Shown piece after piece: positions 1-8,486 of a stretch of 34,305 nt of DNA. Origin of the DNA: Bryobacteraceae bacterium (GTDB lineage: Bacteria; Acidobacteriota; Terriglobia; Bryobacterales; Bryobacteraceae); contig JAICXK010000023.1 in NCBI GenBank assembly GCA_025980435.1, positions 1-34,305 of the forward strand, read 5' to 3'. Made by a program: the position numbers and the translations under genes. Position 1 is the stretch's first letter. Each line of letters begins with the position of its first letter. The notes below the pieces were generated by a model that did not search any database, had not been told where the DNA came from, and was given only the letters and a program-made list of their open reading frames with translations.

Positions 1-1127
1 CGCTGGCGAAGGCGTTTCGCGCAGTCGCGCCGGAACTGGAGCCTACCCGGAAACAGATTTCCGACCTGAACACCGAGCTGAAGAAGTTGGGAATCGTCAC
101 CGCGATGATCATGCGCGAACAAGGCGGGTTCACACGCCCGGCAGCGTATATCCGCGAACGAGGGACATTTACCAGCAAAGGTGAACTCGTGTATGCCGAC
201 GTTCCGAGCGCCCTGAATCCACTGCCACGGAATGCGATGCCTAACCGGCTCGGTCTGGCCGAATGGCTGGTCAGCGATGATAACCCGCTAACGGCGCGCG
301 TCGCGGTGAATCACTTCTGGGAAGCGATCTTCGGCCATGGAATCGTCGAGACGAGCGAGGATTTTGGCACGCAGGGCGATCCGCCATCGCATCCGGAACT
401 CCTCGACTGGCTCGCCACTGAGTTTATGCGCGATGGCTGGAGCATGAAAAAGATTGAGCGGCTGATGGTGACCTCTGCCACTTACCGCCAAAGTTCGCGC
501 GCCACTCCGGACCTGATCTCACGGGACCCGTACAACAAGCTGTACGCGCGAGGCCCCCGGTTCCGGGTGGAAGCCGAGATGGTGCACGACATCGCGCTAT
601 CGGTCAGCGGCCTTTTGAGCAACAAAATGTATGGGCCAAGTGTGTTCCCGTATCAACCGCAGGGCGTTTGGGACATTCCGTACAGCGACGATAAATGGAT
701 TCAGAGCAAAGGCGAGGACCAGCACCGCCGCGCAATCTACACCTTCATTCGACGCAGCGCGCCCTATCCGAGCCTTGTCACGTATGACGCGCCCAGCCGC
801 GAATTCTGCACCGTCCGGCGCGTCCGCACAAACACTCCGCTGCAGGCCCTGACCAGTCTGAACGATCCGTATTTCTTCGACGCCGCGCGCGCCATGGCCA
901 GACGCATGACCACTCAAGGCGGTAGCAGCGAGGCAGATCGAATCACCTATGGCTTCCGCCTTGCTGTTTCACGCCGCCCAACACAGAAGGAACTGGAGGA
1001 CATTCTGACGTTTTACCGGAGGCAGTTAACGGAGCATCGTGGTAGCGGAGACGCATCTGAAGCAGCCGCATGGACCATGGTCGCCAACGTCCTGTTGAAT
1101 ATGGACGAGACAATCAGCAAGGAGTAA
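1..1127 (+). CDS. DUF1553 domain protein, C-terminal part (5' end outside window)
   Basis: The frame is open from base 3, so this is the last ~375 residues of a longer gene cut by the window edge. The sequence matches the DUF1553 half of the planctomycete/acidobacterial PSCyt family: an [19 protein letters not shown] block, then [27 protein letters not shown] and [16 protein letters not shown], all characteristic. Full-length members usually carry a signal peptide, often a cytochrome-c-like domain, then DUF1549 and DUF1553; those upstream parts are not visible. The function of the family is not established; it is thought to be extracytoplasmic. It is followed after 4 bases by a DUF1501 gene, and this pairing is very common, so the two probably act together. 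The stop codon is taa at 1125-1127, and the ggag just before it serves as the ribosome binding site of the next gene. Confidence 0.9.
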   Translation, partial: LAKAFRAVAPELEPTRKQISDLNTELKKLGIVTAMIMREQGGFTRPAAYIRERGTFTSKGELVYADVPSALNPLPRNAMPNRLGLAEWLVSDDNPLTARVAVNHFWEAIFGHGIVETSEDFGTQGDPPSHPELLDWLATEFMRDGWSMKKIERLMVTSATYRQSSRATPDLISRDPYNKLYARGPRFRVEAEMVHDIALSVSGLLSNKMYGPSVFPYQPQGVWDIPYSDDKWIQSKGEDQHRRAIYTFIRRSAPYPSLVTYDAPSREFCTVRRVRTNTPLQALTSLNDPYFFDAARAMARRMTTQGGSSEADRITYGFRLAVSRRPTQKELEDILTFYRRQLTEHRGSGDASEAAAWTMVANVLLNMDETISKE

Positions 1128-1131
1128 AGGC

Positions 1132-2598
1132 ATGAAATCACTGCCATCCGACTTTCCTTCCGAGATGCTCCGTGCGTCGACGCGGCGCCATTTCTTTCGG
1201 CAATCGGGATTTGGAATCGGCGCTGCCGCCCTCACCGGGCTGCTAAATAGTTCCCTCTTTGCAAGCGAGGCGCATGCCGATACGAATCCCCTGGCGCCGA
1301 AGCCGCCCATGTTCCCGGCCAAAGCGAAGAGCATCATTTATCTCTTTATGGCGGGCGCTCCCTCGCAAGTGGATCTCCTCGATCCAAAGCCTGCGCTGCA
1401 AAAATACGATGGCCAGAACGTGCCGGCAGAACTGATGAAGGGAGAGAGGTTCGCTTTTATCAAAGGCACTCCCAAGCTGCTTGGCTCACCGTTTGAATTC
1501 AAGGCCTGCGGCCAGGGTGGAGCGCAGATTTCGGAACTGCTGCCCCATTTGCAAAGCGTGGCTGATGATATTGCCATCGTCAGATCGGTGCACACGACGC
1601 AGTTCAATCATGCGCCGGCGCAGATCTTCATGAACACCGGCTTCCAGATCATCGGGCGCCCCAGCATGGGCTCGTGGATGACTTACGGCCTGGGCAGCGA
1701 ATGCAAGGACCTGCCCGGTTTCGTTGTGCTGATTTCCGGCGAGAATCAGCCCGATGGCGGAAAGGCTTGCTGGGGCAGCGGGTTCCTCCCGACGGTCTAT
1801 CAGGGAGTTGAATTTCGTTCGCAGGGCGACCCCGTGCTCTTTCTTACGAATCCGGAAGGCGTTTCAGAGAAAAGCCGCCGCGAGTCGCTCGATCTCCTCA
1901 AGCAGCTTAATGAAATGCATCTGGCCAGCAACGGCGATCCGGAGATCCTCACCCGTATCGCCTCCTACGAAATGGCGTATCGTATGCAGTCGAGCGTGCC
2001 GGAACTGGTTGATATCTCGAAAGAGCCGTCGTCCATACACGAGCTGTACGGAACGGAGCCCGGGAAGAAATCATTCGCGAATAATTGTCTGCTGGCTCGA
2101 AGGCTTGTGGAGCGCGGTGTCCGGTTTGTGCAGCTCTATCATCGCGGATGGGACAATCACGGGACGTCCAGCCATGACGATATCGTCAACCGCCTTCCCA
2201 GCCTGTGCCAGGAAACGGATCGCGCCGCGGCGGCTTTGATCAAGGACCTGAAGCAGCGCGGTCTATTGGAAAGCACAATTGTAGTTTGGGGCGGCGAGTT
2301 CGGGCGCACGCCTATGAATGAGGCCAGAAACAACTCCAAGTTCCTGGGCCGCGATCATCACCCTCGCGCGTTCACGATGTGGGTAGCGGGCGGCGGGTTC
2401 AGACCAGGTATCACGTGGGGCAAGACCGACGAACTGGGATACAACATTGCCGAAGACCCGGTTGATGTGCATGACCTGCACGCGACAATTCTCAATCAGA
2501 TGGGTGTCGATCACACGAAGCTCACCTACCGATTTCAGGGCCGCGATTTTCGGTTGACGGACGTCGCCGGGAATGTGGTGAAGCAGATTGTGTTGTAG
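1132..2598 (+). CDS. DUF1501 domain protein, Tat-exported
   Basis: This 488-residue protein belongs to DUF1501, a family in the alkaline-phosphatase/sulfatase-like fold whose reaction is unproven. The N-terminus has a twin-arginine motif ([10 protein letters not shown], residues ~17-26), a hydrophobic stretch and a likely cleavage after AHA near residue 49, so export by Tat in folded form is predicted. Family landmarks include [45 protein letters not shown] and [17 protein letters not shown], which hold the Asp/His residues expected for metal binding. The start ATG at 1132 has aaggag 7 bases upstream. It directly follows the DUF1553 gene, forming the usual two-gene unit, and the next TPR gene begins at or just after its stop, suggesting a three-gene operon. 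Confidence 0.92.
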   Translation: MKSLPSDFPSEMLRASTRRHFFRQSGFGIGAAALTGLLNSSLFASEAHADTNPLAPKPPMFPAKAKSIIYLFMAGAPSQVDLLDPKPALQKYDGQNVPAELMKGERFAFIKGTPKLLGSPFEFKACGQGGAQISELLPHLQSVADDIAIVRSVHTTQFNHAPAQIFMNTGFQIIGRPSMGSWMTYGLGSECKDLPGFVVLISGENQPDGGKACWGSGFLPTVYQGVEFRSQGDPVLFLTNPEGVSEKSRRESLDLLKQLNEMHLASNGDPEILTRIASYEMAYRMQSSVPELVDISKEPSSIHELYGTEPGKKSFANNCLLARRLVERGVRFVQLYHRGWDNHGTSSHDDIVNRLPSLCQETDRAAAALIKDLKQRGLLESTIVVWGGEFGRTPMNEARNNSKFLGRDHHPRAFTMWVAGGGFRPGITWGKTDELGYNIAEDPVDVHDLHATILNQMGVDHTKLTYRFQGRDFRLTDVAGNVVKQIVL

Positions 2599-2617
2599 GG
2601 AAATCGCGCGCTTACAT

Positions 2618-3763
2618 TTGCGGATCGGCGTGTTAATTCTTGTGCCGCTGCTGGCCTGGCCGCAAACCATCCAGGAATTGGAGTGGTCCGCGCGGCAGGC
2701 GCTTGCCGCTCGGGATGCGAAGGGCGCTCTCGCCGCATATCAGAAGCTGGCGCGCCTGGTTCCGACTTCGGCGGCATATCAGGACGAAGTGGGATTCCTG
2801 CTGGCCGCGACAAACCGGGCCGGGGAAGCCATCCCCCATTTTCAGCGTGCTACGGAACTGGACGCGAGTATGGCGCAAGCGTGGTACCACCTGGGAGCGG
2901 CGCTGGTCTTGAGGCAGCAAAGGGAGGCGGGTGTTCGCGCGCTCCAGAAAGCAGTACAACTTGCGCCGGATCACGCCGACTATCGCAAGCATCTTGGCGC
3001 GGCCTGGACGAGTCTGGGCCAATCGTACCAGCAGAGGAAGCAATGGACGAAGGCGCGCGACGCGTACAAACAGGCGCTGGCCCTAAACCCAACTGATAAT
3101 GCGGTCCGCAATAGCTATGGACTGGCGCTTGTTAACGCAGGTGACACACAGGAGGCGATCGCACAGTTCCGCCGCATTCTCCAGCGCGACCCGAATAATG
3201 TGGAAGTGCAGGTTAACATCGGGTACGCGTATATCGGCGCCGCCGATTATAAGGACGCCATCAAGCATCTCTCCGCTGTTGCTGCAGCTCATCCGGAATC
3301 CGCTTCTGCCCATTACGATCTCGGAGTGGCCTACAAGCAGAGCGATGACCTGCCGCATGCGAAGTCGGAACTTGAACGAACCGTGCAACTGGATCCGAAG
3401 CTGGCGGCGGCGCATTATCTGCTGGGCCTTGCGCACGTCGATAGCGGCGAGCCGGATAAGGCCATTCAGCAATTTCGAGCGGCCGTCACTCGGCAACCGG
3501 ATTATGGCGATGCCTGGTTCGAATTGGGGACAATTTTGAAGCAGCAAGGCGATGCAGATGGCGCAATTGACGCCTTGCGGCACTCGGTTGCGCTCGATCC
3601 GAGCGATGCCGGGGCCTTCAACTCACTCGGGCTGCTACTTCGCCGCAAGGGCGAGATCCCAGAGGCCAAAGCAGCCTTTGCGAAAGCCGCCGCGTTAAGG
3701 GCTGCCGAGGAGAAGCAGAAAGAACGAAAGCTGGAACAGGGAGCCGCAAAAATTCCCAGGTGA
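2618..3763 (+). CDS. Secreted tetratricopeptide-repeat protein
   Basis: The protein consists of a signal peptide and at least eight TPR units. Repeats are recognisable around WYHLGAALVL, NSYGLALVNAG, VNIGYAYIGAADY, YDLGVAYKQSDD, YLLGLAHVDSGEP, FELGTILKQQGDA and NSLGLLLRRKGEI. TPRs are protein-binding scaffolds; no catalytic domain is seen. I chose the TTG at 2618 because it gives a clean signal peptide (MRIGVLILVPLLAWPQT). A longer frame begins at TTG 2588, inside the end of the DUF1501 gene, and GTG 2630 is a third option. It is probably cotranscribed with the two upstream genes and may organise them in the periplasm. The C-terminus is rich in Lys, Glu and Ala. Its stop lies only 3 bases from the stop of the convergent gene, leaving no room for a separate terminator. 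Confidence 0.85.
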   Translation: MRIGVLILVPLLAWPQTIQELEWSARQALAARDAKGALAAYQKLARLVPTSAAYQDEVGFLLAATNRAGEAIPHFQRATELDASMAQAWYHLGAALVLRQQREAGVRALQKAVQLAPDHADYRKHLGAAWTSLGQSYQQRKQWTKARDAYKQALALNPTDNAVRNSYGLALVNAGDTQEAIAQFRRILQRDPNNVEVQVNIGYAYIGAADYKDAIKHLSAVAAAHPESASAHYDLGVAYKQSDDLPHAKSELERTVQLDPKLAAAHYLLGLAHVDSGEPDKAIQQFRAAVTRQPDYGDAWFELGTILKQQGDADGAIDALRHSVALDPSDAGAFNSLGLLLRRKGEIPEAKAAFAKAAALRAAEEKQKERKLEQGAAKIPR

Positions 3764-3766
3764 GGC

Positions 3767-4204
3767 TCAGAACAGGTTGCCCGCGACGTGCTCCGCAGCC
3801 TCACGCGCTTCAGCGGCTAGGTTATTTTGAGCAGCGCTGTGGTTTTTCGAGCTCACTCGAATAACAAAAACCCGGTCTCGAACCCGGCCTATCGCGAGTT
3901 CAGAGGAACCGCCGTTACATGTCACTGCTTCGTTTCCAATTGCCTTCAGCGCTTGGCGCTTGGATTTGCACTCCGATAAATACTCCGGGTAATCGTGCTG
4001 TGCAACGATTTCGACTTCAAGGCCAGGGGTTGAAGATGGGCTGCCACCTCGGCGCGTGAATTCGCAGGTTGTTTGCGTCACTTTGGTATCCACCGCGCCG
4101 CCCAGGATCCCGCCCACTGTGCCCGCGTTGATCCAGGGACAGCTTTCGGCGGCACAGCAGAGCAGCGGAGCCAGAACCAGCAAGGCGAAAACGTTCAGGA
4201 TCAT
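3767..4204 (-). CDS. Small secreted cysteine-containing protein, unknown function
   Basis: This is a 145-residue protein that I cannot assign to a named family. A hydrophobic N-terminus (MILNVFALLVLAPLLCCAAES) looks like a signal peptide, possibly a lipoprotein signal because of the Cys pair at 16-17. The mature part has further cysteines near SCPW, TTCEF, SECKS and VTCNG, which could form two disulfides in the periplasm. A short WINAGTVGGILGG stretch loosely recalls small secreted actinobacterial and acidobacterial proteins of the DUF3558 kind, but I would not name it on that. The start ATG (4204-4202) overlaps the TGA stop of the upstream FG-GAP gene in an ATGA junction, so it is translationally coupled and likely the third gene of the cytochrome operon. 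Confidence 0.75.
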   Translation of the reverse strand: MILNVFALLVLAPLLCCAAESCPWINAGTVGGILGGAVDTKVTQTTCEFTRRGGSPSSTPGLEVEIVAQHDYPEYLSECKSKRQALKAIGNEAVTCNGGSSELAIGRVRDRVFVIRVSSKNHSAAQNNLAAEAREAAEHVAGNLF

Positions 4205-6060
4205 GTGCTGCGGGCCGGTCGCAAGGGTTCGCTTTTAAGGACCTTGCCACCCTCCTGAATCGTGTACAGCCGGTTGACGTCAAGATTCTGCAGCCGGTCC
4301 ACTTGTCCGCTGAGCCAGCGAATTTCCACCAGATCCACTTTGGCGGCCTGATCCAGGCCGAAGTGCATGCGCAGATCGTTCTGCGAGAAATAACTTCCGC
4401 CGCTGCGCAATTCATCGACCTGCTTAAGCGGTTTGGCGGCATCCGGCTTGTTCCGAGCCACAACCGTCACGCGGCTGCCGATACCTGTTCGATTCGATTT
4501 CACTCCCACGAGCTTGATCTTGATCCAGTTGCGCTTGAGCGTGGAGTCACAACGAAGAAGCTGCGGAATCGCATTGACGCAGTTTACGGCAATATCAATA
4601 TCACCGTCGTTATCGTAGTCCCCGAAGGCGCAGCCCCGCGCAGGCGCATTCTCGAGAATCCCGGGTCCGCCCTTGTCTGTAACTTCTTCGAAACGGCCGT
4701 TTTGAAGATTTCGATACAGGTACTTATGCTCGGCATACTTGAGGTCGGTTTTCGAGTTATCGACCTCGGGGTACACATGGCCGTTCGACATAAGAATGTC
4801 GAGCCAACCATCGTTATCCATGTCGAAGAAGCCGACACCCCAGCCGAGCAGGCGCGTGTTGACGCCGAGACCGCTTGGGTAAGTGCGATCTTCAAAGGAA
4901 GCATCGCCAAGGTTCGTGTAGAGCGAGTCCGTGTCACCGGCAAAATTCGTCTTAACGACATCCAGGTTGCCGTCACGGTTGTAGTCGCCAACGGAGACGC
5001 CCATGCCGGCTTGTGGCTTGCCTTCGGGAGACAGCGCCGCGCCGGATTCAATTGCGATATCGACAAATGTGCCGTCCTTTTGATTCTGATAGAGCGTGGC
5101 AGTGCTCGAATCGTTTGCAACGTAGATGTCCGGCCAACCATCGTTGTCCAGATCGGAAGCGGCGACGCTCAACCCGTAGGTGCCTTTCGTATTCCAGATG
5201 CCTGCCTTCTCGCTTACATCGCTGAAGCTTCCATCTCCGTTGTTGTGATACAGAATGTTCTTTCCGCCCTTTAGACCCGGCGGCCCGCAAGCGACAAGCA
5301 ATCCCTTATATGTGCAAGGGCCAGCTTCCGGCGGAGGCGCGGTCTTCAGATCAAAATCGACGTAATTGGCTACAAACAGGTCCAGGTGGCCATCCTTGTC
5401 GTAATCGACAAACGTGCAGCCGGTGTTCCAGCGGGTTTTTGGGCCGTGCTGAAGCAAGCCTGCCTCTTTCGTTACGTCCGTAAACGTCCCGTTCCCGTTA
5501 TTGCGATAGAGCGCGTTTTGGCCGTAATAGGTGACGAAAAGATCGTCGTGCCCGTCATTGTTGTAATCGCCGACACAGCAAGCCTGGCCCCACCCGGTTC
5601 GATGCTCCAGCCCGGATCCTTTGGTCACATCGGTAAACGTGCCGTCGCGATTGTTCTTGAACAGATGGCAGTGCGGCTCCTGCCCCGGAGGGAAGCCTTC
5701 CAACCGCCACCCATTCACCAGAAATACATCGAGCCAGCCGTCGTTGTCGTAATCGTAGAAGGCGAGCCCGCAGCCGGTGGTTTCCAGCAGATATTTGTTC
5801 TTGTGTTCGCCGCCGTAGATCGTCTTAGCCGCAAGTCCGGCTTCCTTCACTACATCGACAAAACTGAGTCCAAGGGGTGTCTCTTCGATAGGCGATTTCG
5901 GCCCTTTGGGCGCCGGCATGGCTTTGGCGTTGTAGCTGCGCTCGATGGGCCCCGGCAATTGCTGCGGAGGGGCGGCCATCGCAAGCAGATCCGCGAACGG
6001 AAGCACGAGCGCGCTTCGGCTGAGCGAACGAATGAAATCGCGTCTATGATTCTGTTTCAA
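4201..6060 (-). CDS. CRTAC1-type FG-GAP/VCBS repeat protein with ASPIC/UnbV domain, Tat-exported
   Basis: This 619-residue protein starts with a Tat signal (HRRDFIRSLSRSALVLPFA). It then carries at least seven FG-GAP/VCBS-type calcium-binding repeats with D-x-D/N-x-D-G cores, such as DYDNDGWLDVFLVNG, DYNNDGHDDLFVTYYG, DLDNDGWPDIYVAND, DMDNDGWLDILMSNG and DYDNDGDIDIAVNC. The C-terminal ~110 residues are an ASPIC/UnbV domain (GIGSRVTVVA, then SGGSYFSQND and HFGLDQAAKVDLVEIRWLSG). The fold is an extracellular beta-propeller; no enzyme activity is established for the family. Translation is predicted from TTG at 6060, supported by ggag 6 bases upstream that lies inside the end of the cytochrome gene, whose stop is at 6061-6063. 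The genes therefore abut with no gap. Pairing of CRTAC1 proteins with multiheme/TPR proteins is frequent in acidobacteria. Confidence 0.93.
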   Translation of the reverse strand: MKQNHRRDFIRSLSRSALVLPFADLLAMAAPPQQLPGPIERSYNAKAMPAPKGPKSPIEETPLGLSFVDVVKEAGLAAKTIYGGEHKNKYLLETTGCGLAFYDYDNDGWLDVFLVNGWRLEGFPPGQEPHCHLFKNNRDGTFTDVTKGSGLEHRTGWGQACCVGDYNNDGHDDLFVTYYGQNALYRNNGNGTFTDVTKEAGLLQHGPKTRWNTGCTFVDYDKDGHLDLFVANYVDFDLKTAPPPEAGPCTYKGLLVACGPPGLKGGKNILYHNNGDGSFSDVSEKAGIWNTKGTYGLSVAASDLDNDGWPDIYVANDSSTATLYQNQKDGTFVDIAIESGAALSPEGKPQAGMGVSVGDYNRDGNLDVVKTNFAGDTDSLYTNLGDASFEDRTYPSGLGVNTRLLGWGVGFFDMDNDGWLDILMSNGHVYPEVDNSKTDLKYAEHKYLYRNLQNGRFEEVTDKGGPGILENAPARGCAFGDYDNDGDIDIAVNCVNAIPQLLRCDSTLKRNWIKIKLVGVKSNRTGIGSRVTVVARNKPDAAKPLKQVDELRSGGSYFSQNDLRMHFGLDQAAKVDLVEIRWLSGQVDRLQNLDVNRLYTIQEGGKVLKSEPLRPARST

Positions 6061-8316
6061 TTACTGCTCCGTGAAAAAGGTTTTGAGGGAGCCGGCCGGG
6101 CCGCCCGGCGCAAACCGAGGACCTGCCCCACTTGGCGAACGCCCCGTTATGTCTCTATGCACATGCCAAGGCACGCTTTCAATCGAGATTTCCGGGTGGT
6201 TACGCAAGTAATCGAGCGAATAGGTGGGCGCGCCCGGATCAATCTGCCTGGTTGCGAATAGCGCGGACTGCTCGGCCGCCGCTTTTTTCATGCCCATGCG
6301 CCGATACAGAACAGCCAGGTTATAGTGCGCCGCAAGATCATCTGGATCGATCGTCTGCAATGCCTCAAACTGCGCCCGGGCATCGACGTATCGATGCTGC
6401 TGGTAGTAAGAAATTCCCAATTCCCGGCGTGCATCGCGCGATTGCGGATATTGCGCGACCACTTTCTGCAGATCGGCGATCTCCTGATCGCAATGCCCTT
6501 CGCGCCGCTCCACCAGTCCCAAATAATATAGGGCCCGCGCGTTGCCGGGGCTCAGCGATAGCGCCTTATCCAGACTGGGGCGGGCTTCCGAGTATTTCTC
6601 CCAAGCGATGTAAGTGAGGCCGGCATTGATATAGCCATCCGCGTAATCGGGGCGAAGCTTAATAACTTCGTTAAACGCCTGCAGCGCATCGGAATACTGA
6701 AGTTGATCCAGATATGCAATGCCGAGGTTATTCCACCGCATCCAGCCGGGATTGTCTTGCTGATCGCGAGCGCCCGCGGGATTCTCGCCGAGGCGTAGGA
6801 CGCGGGTACGGGACGCCAGTTCCACAATCGGGTAGGCGGGATGATCCTTGCCTAACACGTTGTTCAAATAGCTCTGGCGCAAATGCCGATATTCGACACG
6901 AGCGGAGGCGGTCAAAGGATTCTTCACGCCGGCAGGAATACGGAACTGATATCGGACCAGGGCGGAACTGCCTGATTGGATTGTATTGTCGTAGGCAACC
7001 GAATGAATGGTCCACACTTTGTGGTTGTCCACGAACTCCCCGGCGCTATCCACAGGGCGGTTAGTAAAGCTGTGGGCGCGTTCGTCCAGGCTGCCGTCGG
7101 GCTTCAAAAAGCCGCTGTGGTAAATGTCCTTCCCATCCGCATCTTTAACCTCAAACTCAACCCAGGGCTGGTACAGGTCACGCACTTCCGGCACGAGAGA
7201 ATGCCCGATATTCTTGTTCTGTATCACGACGAGCATCTGCACAGTCTCACCGGGCGCCAGCTTAAAAGGGACCGAGCCGAGCGGCGCCGCCATCGCGCCG
7301 TCCGCCATGTCTTTAATGGCGAAGAGATCCACGTTCAGGTACATGCCTGATTTAAGAAACTCGATGGTCTTTTGTAATTGCGCATCGTAGCCGTAATAGA
7401 ACGGCACCGCGGTGTTCCCCGCTACCCAGCGATGTGAAGCAAAGGTTCCTTTCTTTGCGCCATACTCGCCGGTTCTCGCCGGCACGCGCATCATATGGCA
7501 GTTCTGGCAGGTGGTGAAATCGGCAGAATAAAACGTCAGCGGATTCTGTTTGGAAAATTTCGAGTTCTGCCACTCGTCGTATACCGTGAACGCGCGGATG
7601 AACTTATAGTCATTCAGCGGGTTCGGCATATTGGCCTTGTGGCATGCGCCGCAGAACCGGGCGGTGTGATAGAAGTCCTTCATAACCGCCTTGGCGTGGC
7701 GTTCGGGATGCGCCATGATCTCGCTGTCCGGAACTTCGCCCGGAATGGGATTGCCCTTTTCGTCCACCATCACGGCGGGGACACCCATTACATAGCTGCC
7801 GTTGCCGCTGTTCGATTGAAGCCGCTGAATGGAGTGGCAGGTCATGCAAGTTAGCCCATCTTCATCGAAGCTTCGATCGACCGTCGAATTCTGGTTCAGC
7901 GCGCCCGAAAGAACTCCGATGGGATTGTGGCAACTGTCGCAATGCCTCGTGTAGTCGATACCCTTAGTGCGCGCCAGAATATTTACGCTGGTGCGGTAAA
8001 ACGGGGTACGGAACGAGTTCGAGTGCAGCGCTTGACGCCATTGTTCATAGGCTTCCGGGTGACAATGGGCGCAGTACTCCGCCTTGGGAAAAGCCGTGGG
8101 CTGGATGAACTCGTTGCCTTCGACGGCCGCGTTTCCAGGCGATGCAATGTCATCTTTGCCGAAGCGAAACGTATAGCTCTGGCGAATCTTCGCGTCGTAA
8201 GCCTGGCGGTCGTTACTTTGAGTGGCTTGGGCGTGAATCCGCTGTGAGACAACGCCGGCTGCGCACACGAGCGCTGCAACAGCCGCGGCCTTCCGCCACA
8301 TCTTCGGTTTACGCAA
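6061..8316 (-). CDS. Secreted multiheme c-type cytochrome with C-terminal TPR domain
   Basis: This is a 751-residue exported protein. After a signal peptide (hydrophobic stretch ~10-24, cleavage near HAQ at 30) come five CxxCH heme c sites: C82-H86 (CAHCH), C126-H130 (CDSCH), C157-H161 (CMTCH), C222-H226 (CGACH) and C270-H274 (CQNCH). The EYCAHCHPEAYEQW start and the spacing recall the cytochrome c554 group. The middle section is beta-rich (residues ~330-500). Roughly residues 530-700 hold TPR units (NNLGIAYLDQLQYSDAL, GLTYIAWEKYSEA, LGISYYQQHRYVDA, YNLAVLYRRMGMKKA). Periplasmic electron transfer is the safest role; the redox partner is unknown. The TTG start at 8316 has gagg 7 bases upstream; ATG 8301 is an alternative with no such site. 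It is the first gene of the operon with the CRTAC1 and small cysteine proteins. Confidence 0.92.
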   Translation of the reverse strand: MRKPKMWRKAAAVAALVCAAGVVSQRIHAQATQSNDRQAYDAKIRQSYTFRFGKDDIASPGNAAVEGNEFIQPTAFPKAEYCAHCHPEAYEQWRQALHSNSFRTPFYRTSVNILARTKGIDYTRHCDSCHNPIGVLSGALNQNSTVDRSFDEDGLTCMTCHSIQRLQSNSGNGSYVMGVPAVMVDEKGNPIPGEVPDSEIMAHPERHAKAVMKDFYHTARFCGACHKANMPNPLNDYKFIRAFTVYDEWQNSKFSKQNPLTFYSADFTTCQNCHMMRVPARTGEYGAKKGTFASHRWVAGNTAVPFYYGYDAQLQKTIEFLKSGMYLNVDLFAIKDMADGAMAAPLGSVPFKLAPGETVQMLVVIQNKNIGHSLVPEVRDLYQPWVEFEVKDADGKDIYHSGFLKPDGSLDERAHSFTNRPVDSAGEFVDNHKVWTIHSVAYDNTIQSGSSALVRYQFRIPAGVKNPLTASARVEYRHLRQSYLNNVLGKDHPAYPIVELASRTRVLRLGENPAGARDQQDNPGWMRWNNLGIAYLDQLQYSDALQAFNEVIKLRPDYADGYINAGLTYIAWEKYSEARPSLDKALSLSPGNARALYYLGLVERREGHCDQEIADLQKVVAQYPQSRDARRELGISYYQQHRYVDARAQFEALQTIDPDDLAAHYNLAVLYRRMGMKKAAAEQSALFATRQIDPGAPTYSLDYLRNHPEISIESVPWHVHRDITGRSPSGAGPRFAPGGPAGSLKTFFTEQ

Positions 8317-8391
8317 CCACTAGCCTCGAATAGGTTCATTCTCGCACTAACAGGGCGAGGGCTTAAAACAGATGGGGGCTGAGTGAATTTC

Positions 8392-8467
8392 TGGAGCCGG
8401 CAGAGGGACTTGAACCCCCGACCCGCAGTTTACAAAACTGCCGCTCTACCAACTGAGCTATGCCGGC
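8392..8467 (-). tRNA. tRNA-Thr (anticodon TGT), CCA encoded
   Basis: Read on the minus strand from 8467 to 8392, the sequence folds as a complete cloverleaf. It has a 7-bp acceptor stem (GCCGGCA with TGCCGGC), D arm (GCTC with GAGC), anticodon stem GCAGT/ACTGC, a seven-base loop TTTGTAA with anticodon TGT, a five-base variable loop, and a T arm with the TTCAAGT loop. The discriminator base is T and the 3' CCA is encoded (complement of 8392-8394). The anticodon reads ACA and, by wobble, other ACN threonine codons. It stands alone, without neighbouring tRNAs, between two divergent protein genes. Its promoter must lie in the 19 bases before the PIG-L gene and inside the start of that gene. Confidence 0.97.
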
Positions 8468-8486
8468 TTGAATTTCGGGCGGAAAT

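Noticed and set aside
4303-5274. Long plus-strand open frame (323 codons)
   Set aside because: It lies fully antisense to the FG-GAP/UnbV gene. The regular D-x-D-x-D-G codons of the real gene create an open antisense frame, and its product has no recognisable domain or signal.
5386-6261. Plus-strand open frame (291 codons)
   Set aside because: It is antisense to the start of the FG-GAP gene and the end of the cytochrome gene. No conserved motif and no independent ribosome binding site were seen.
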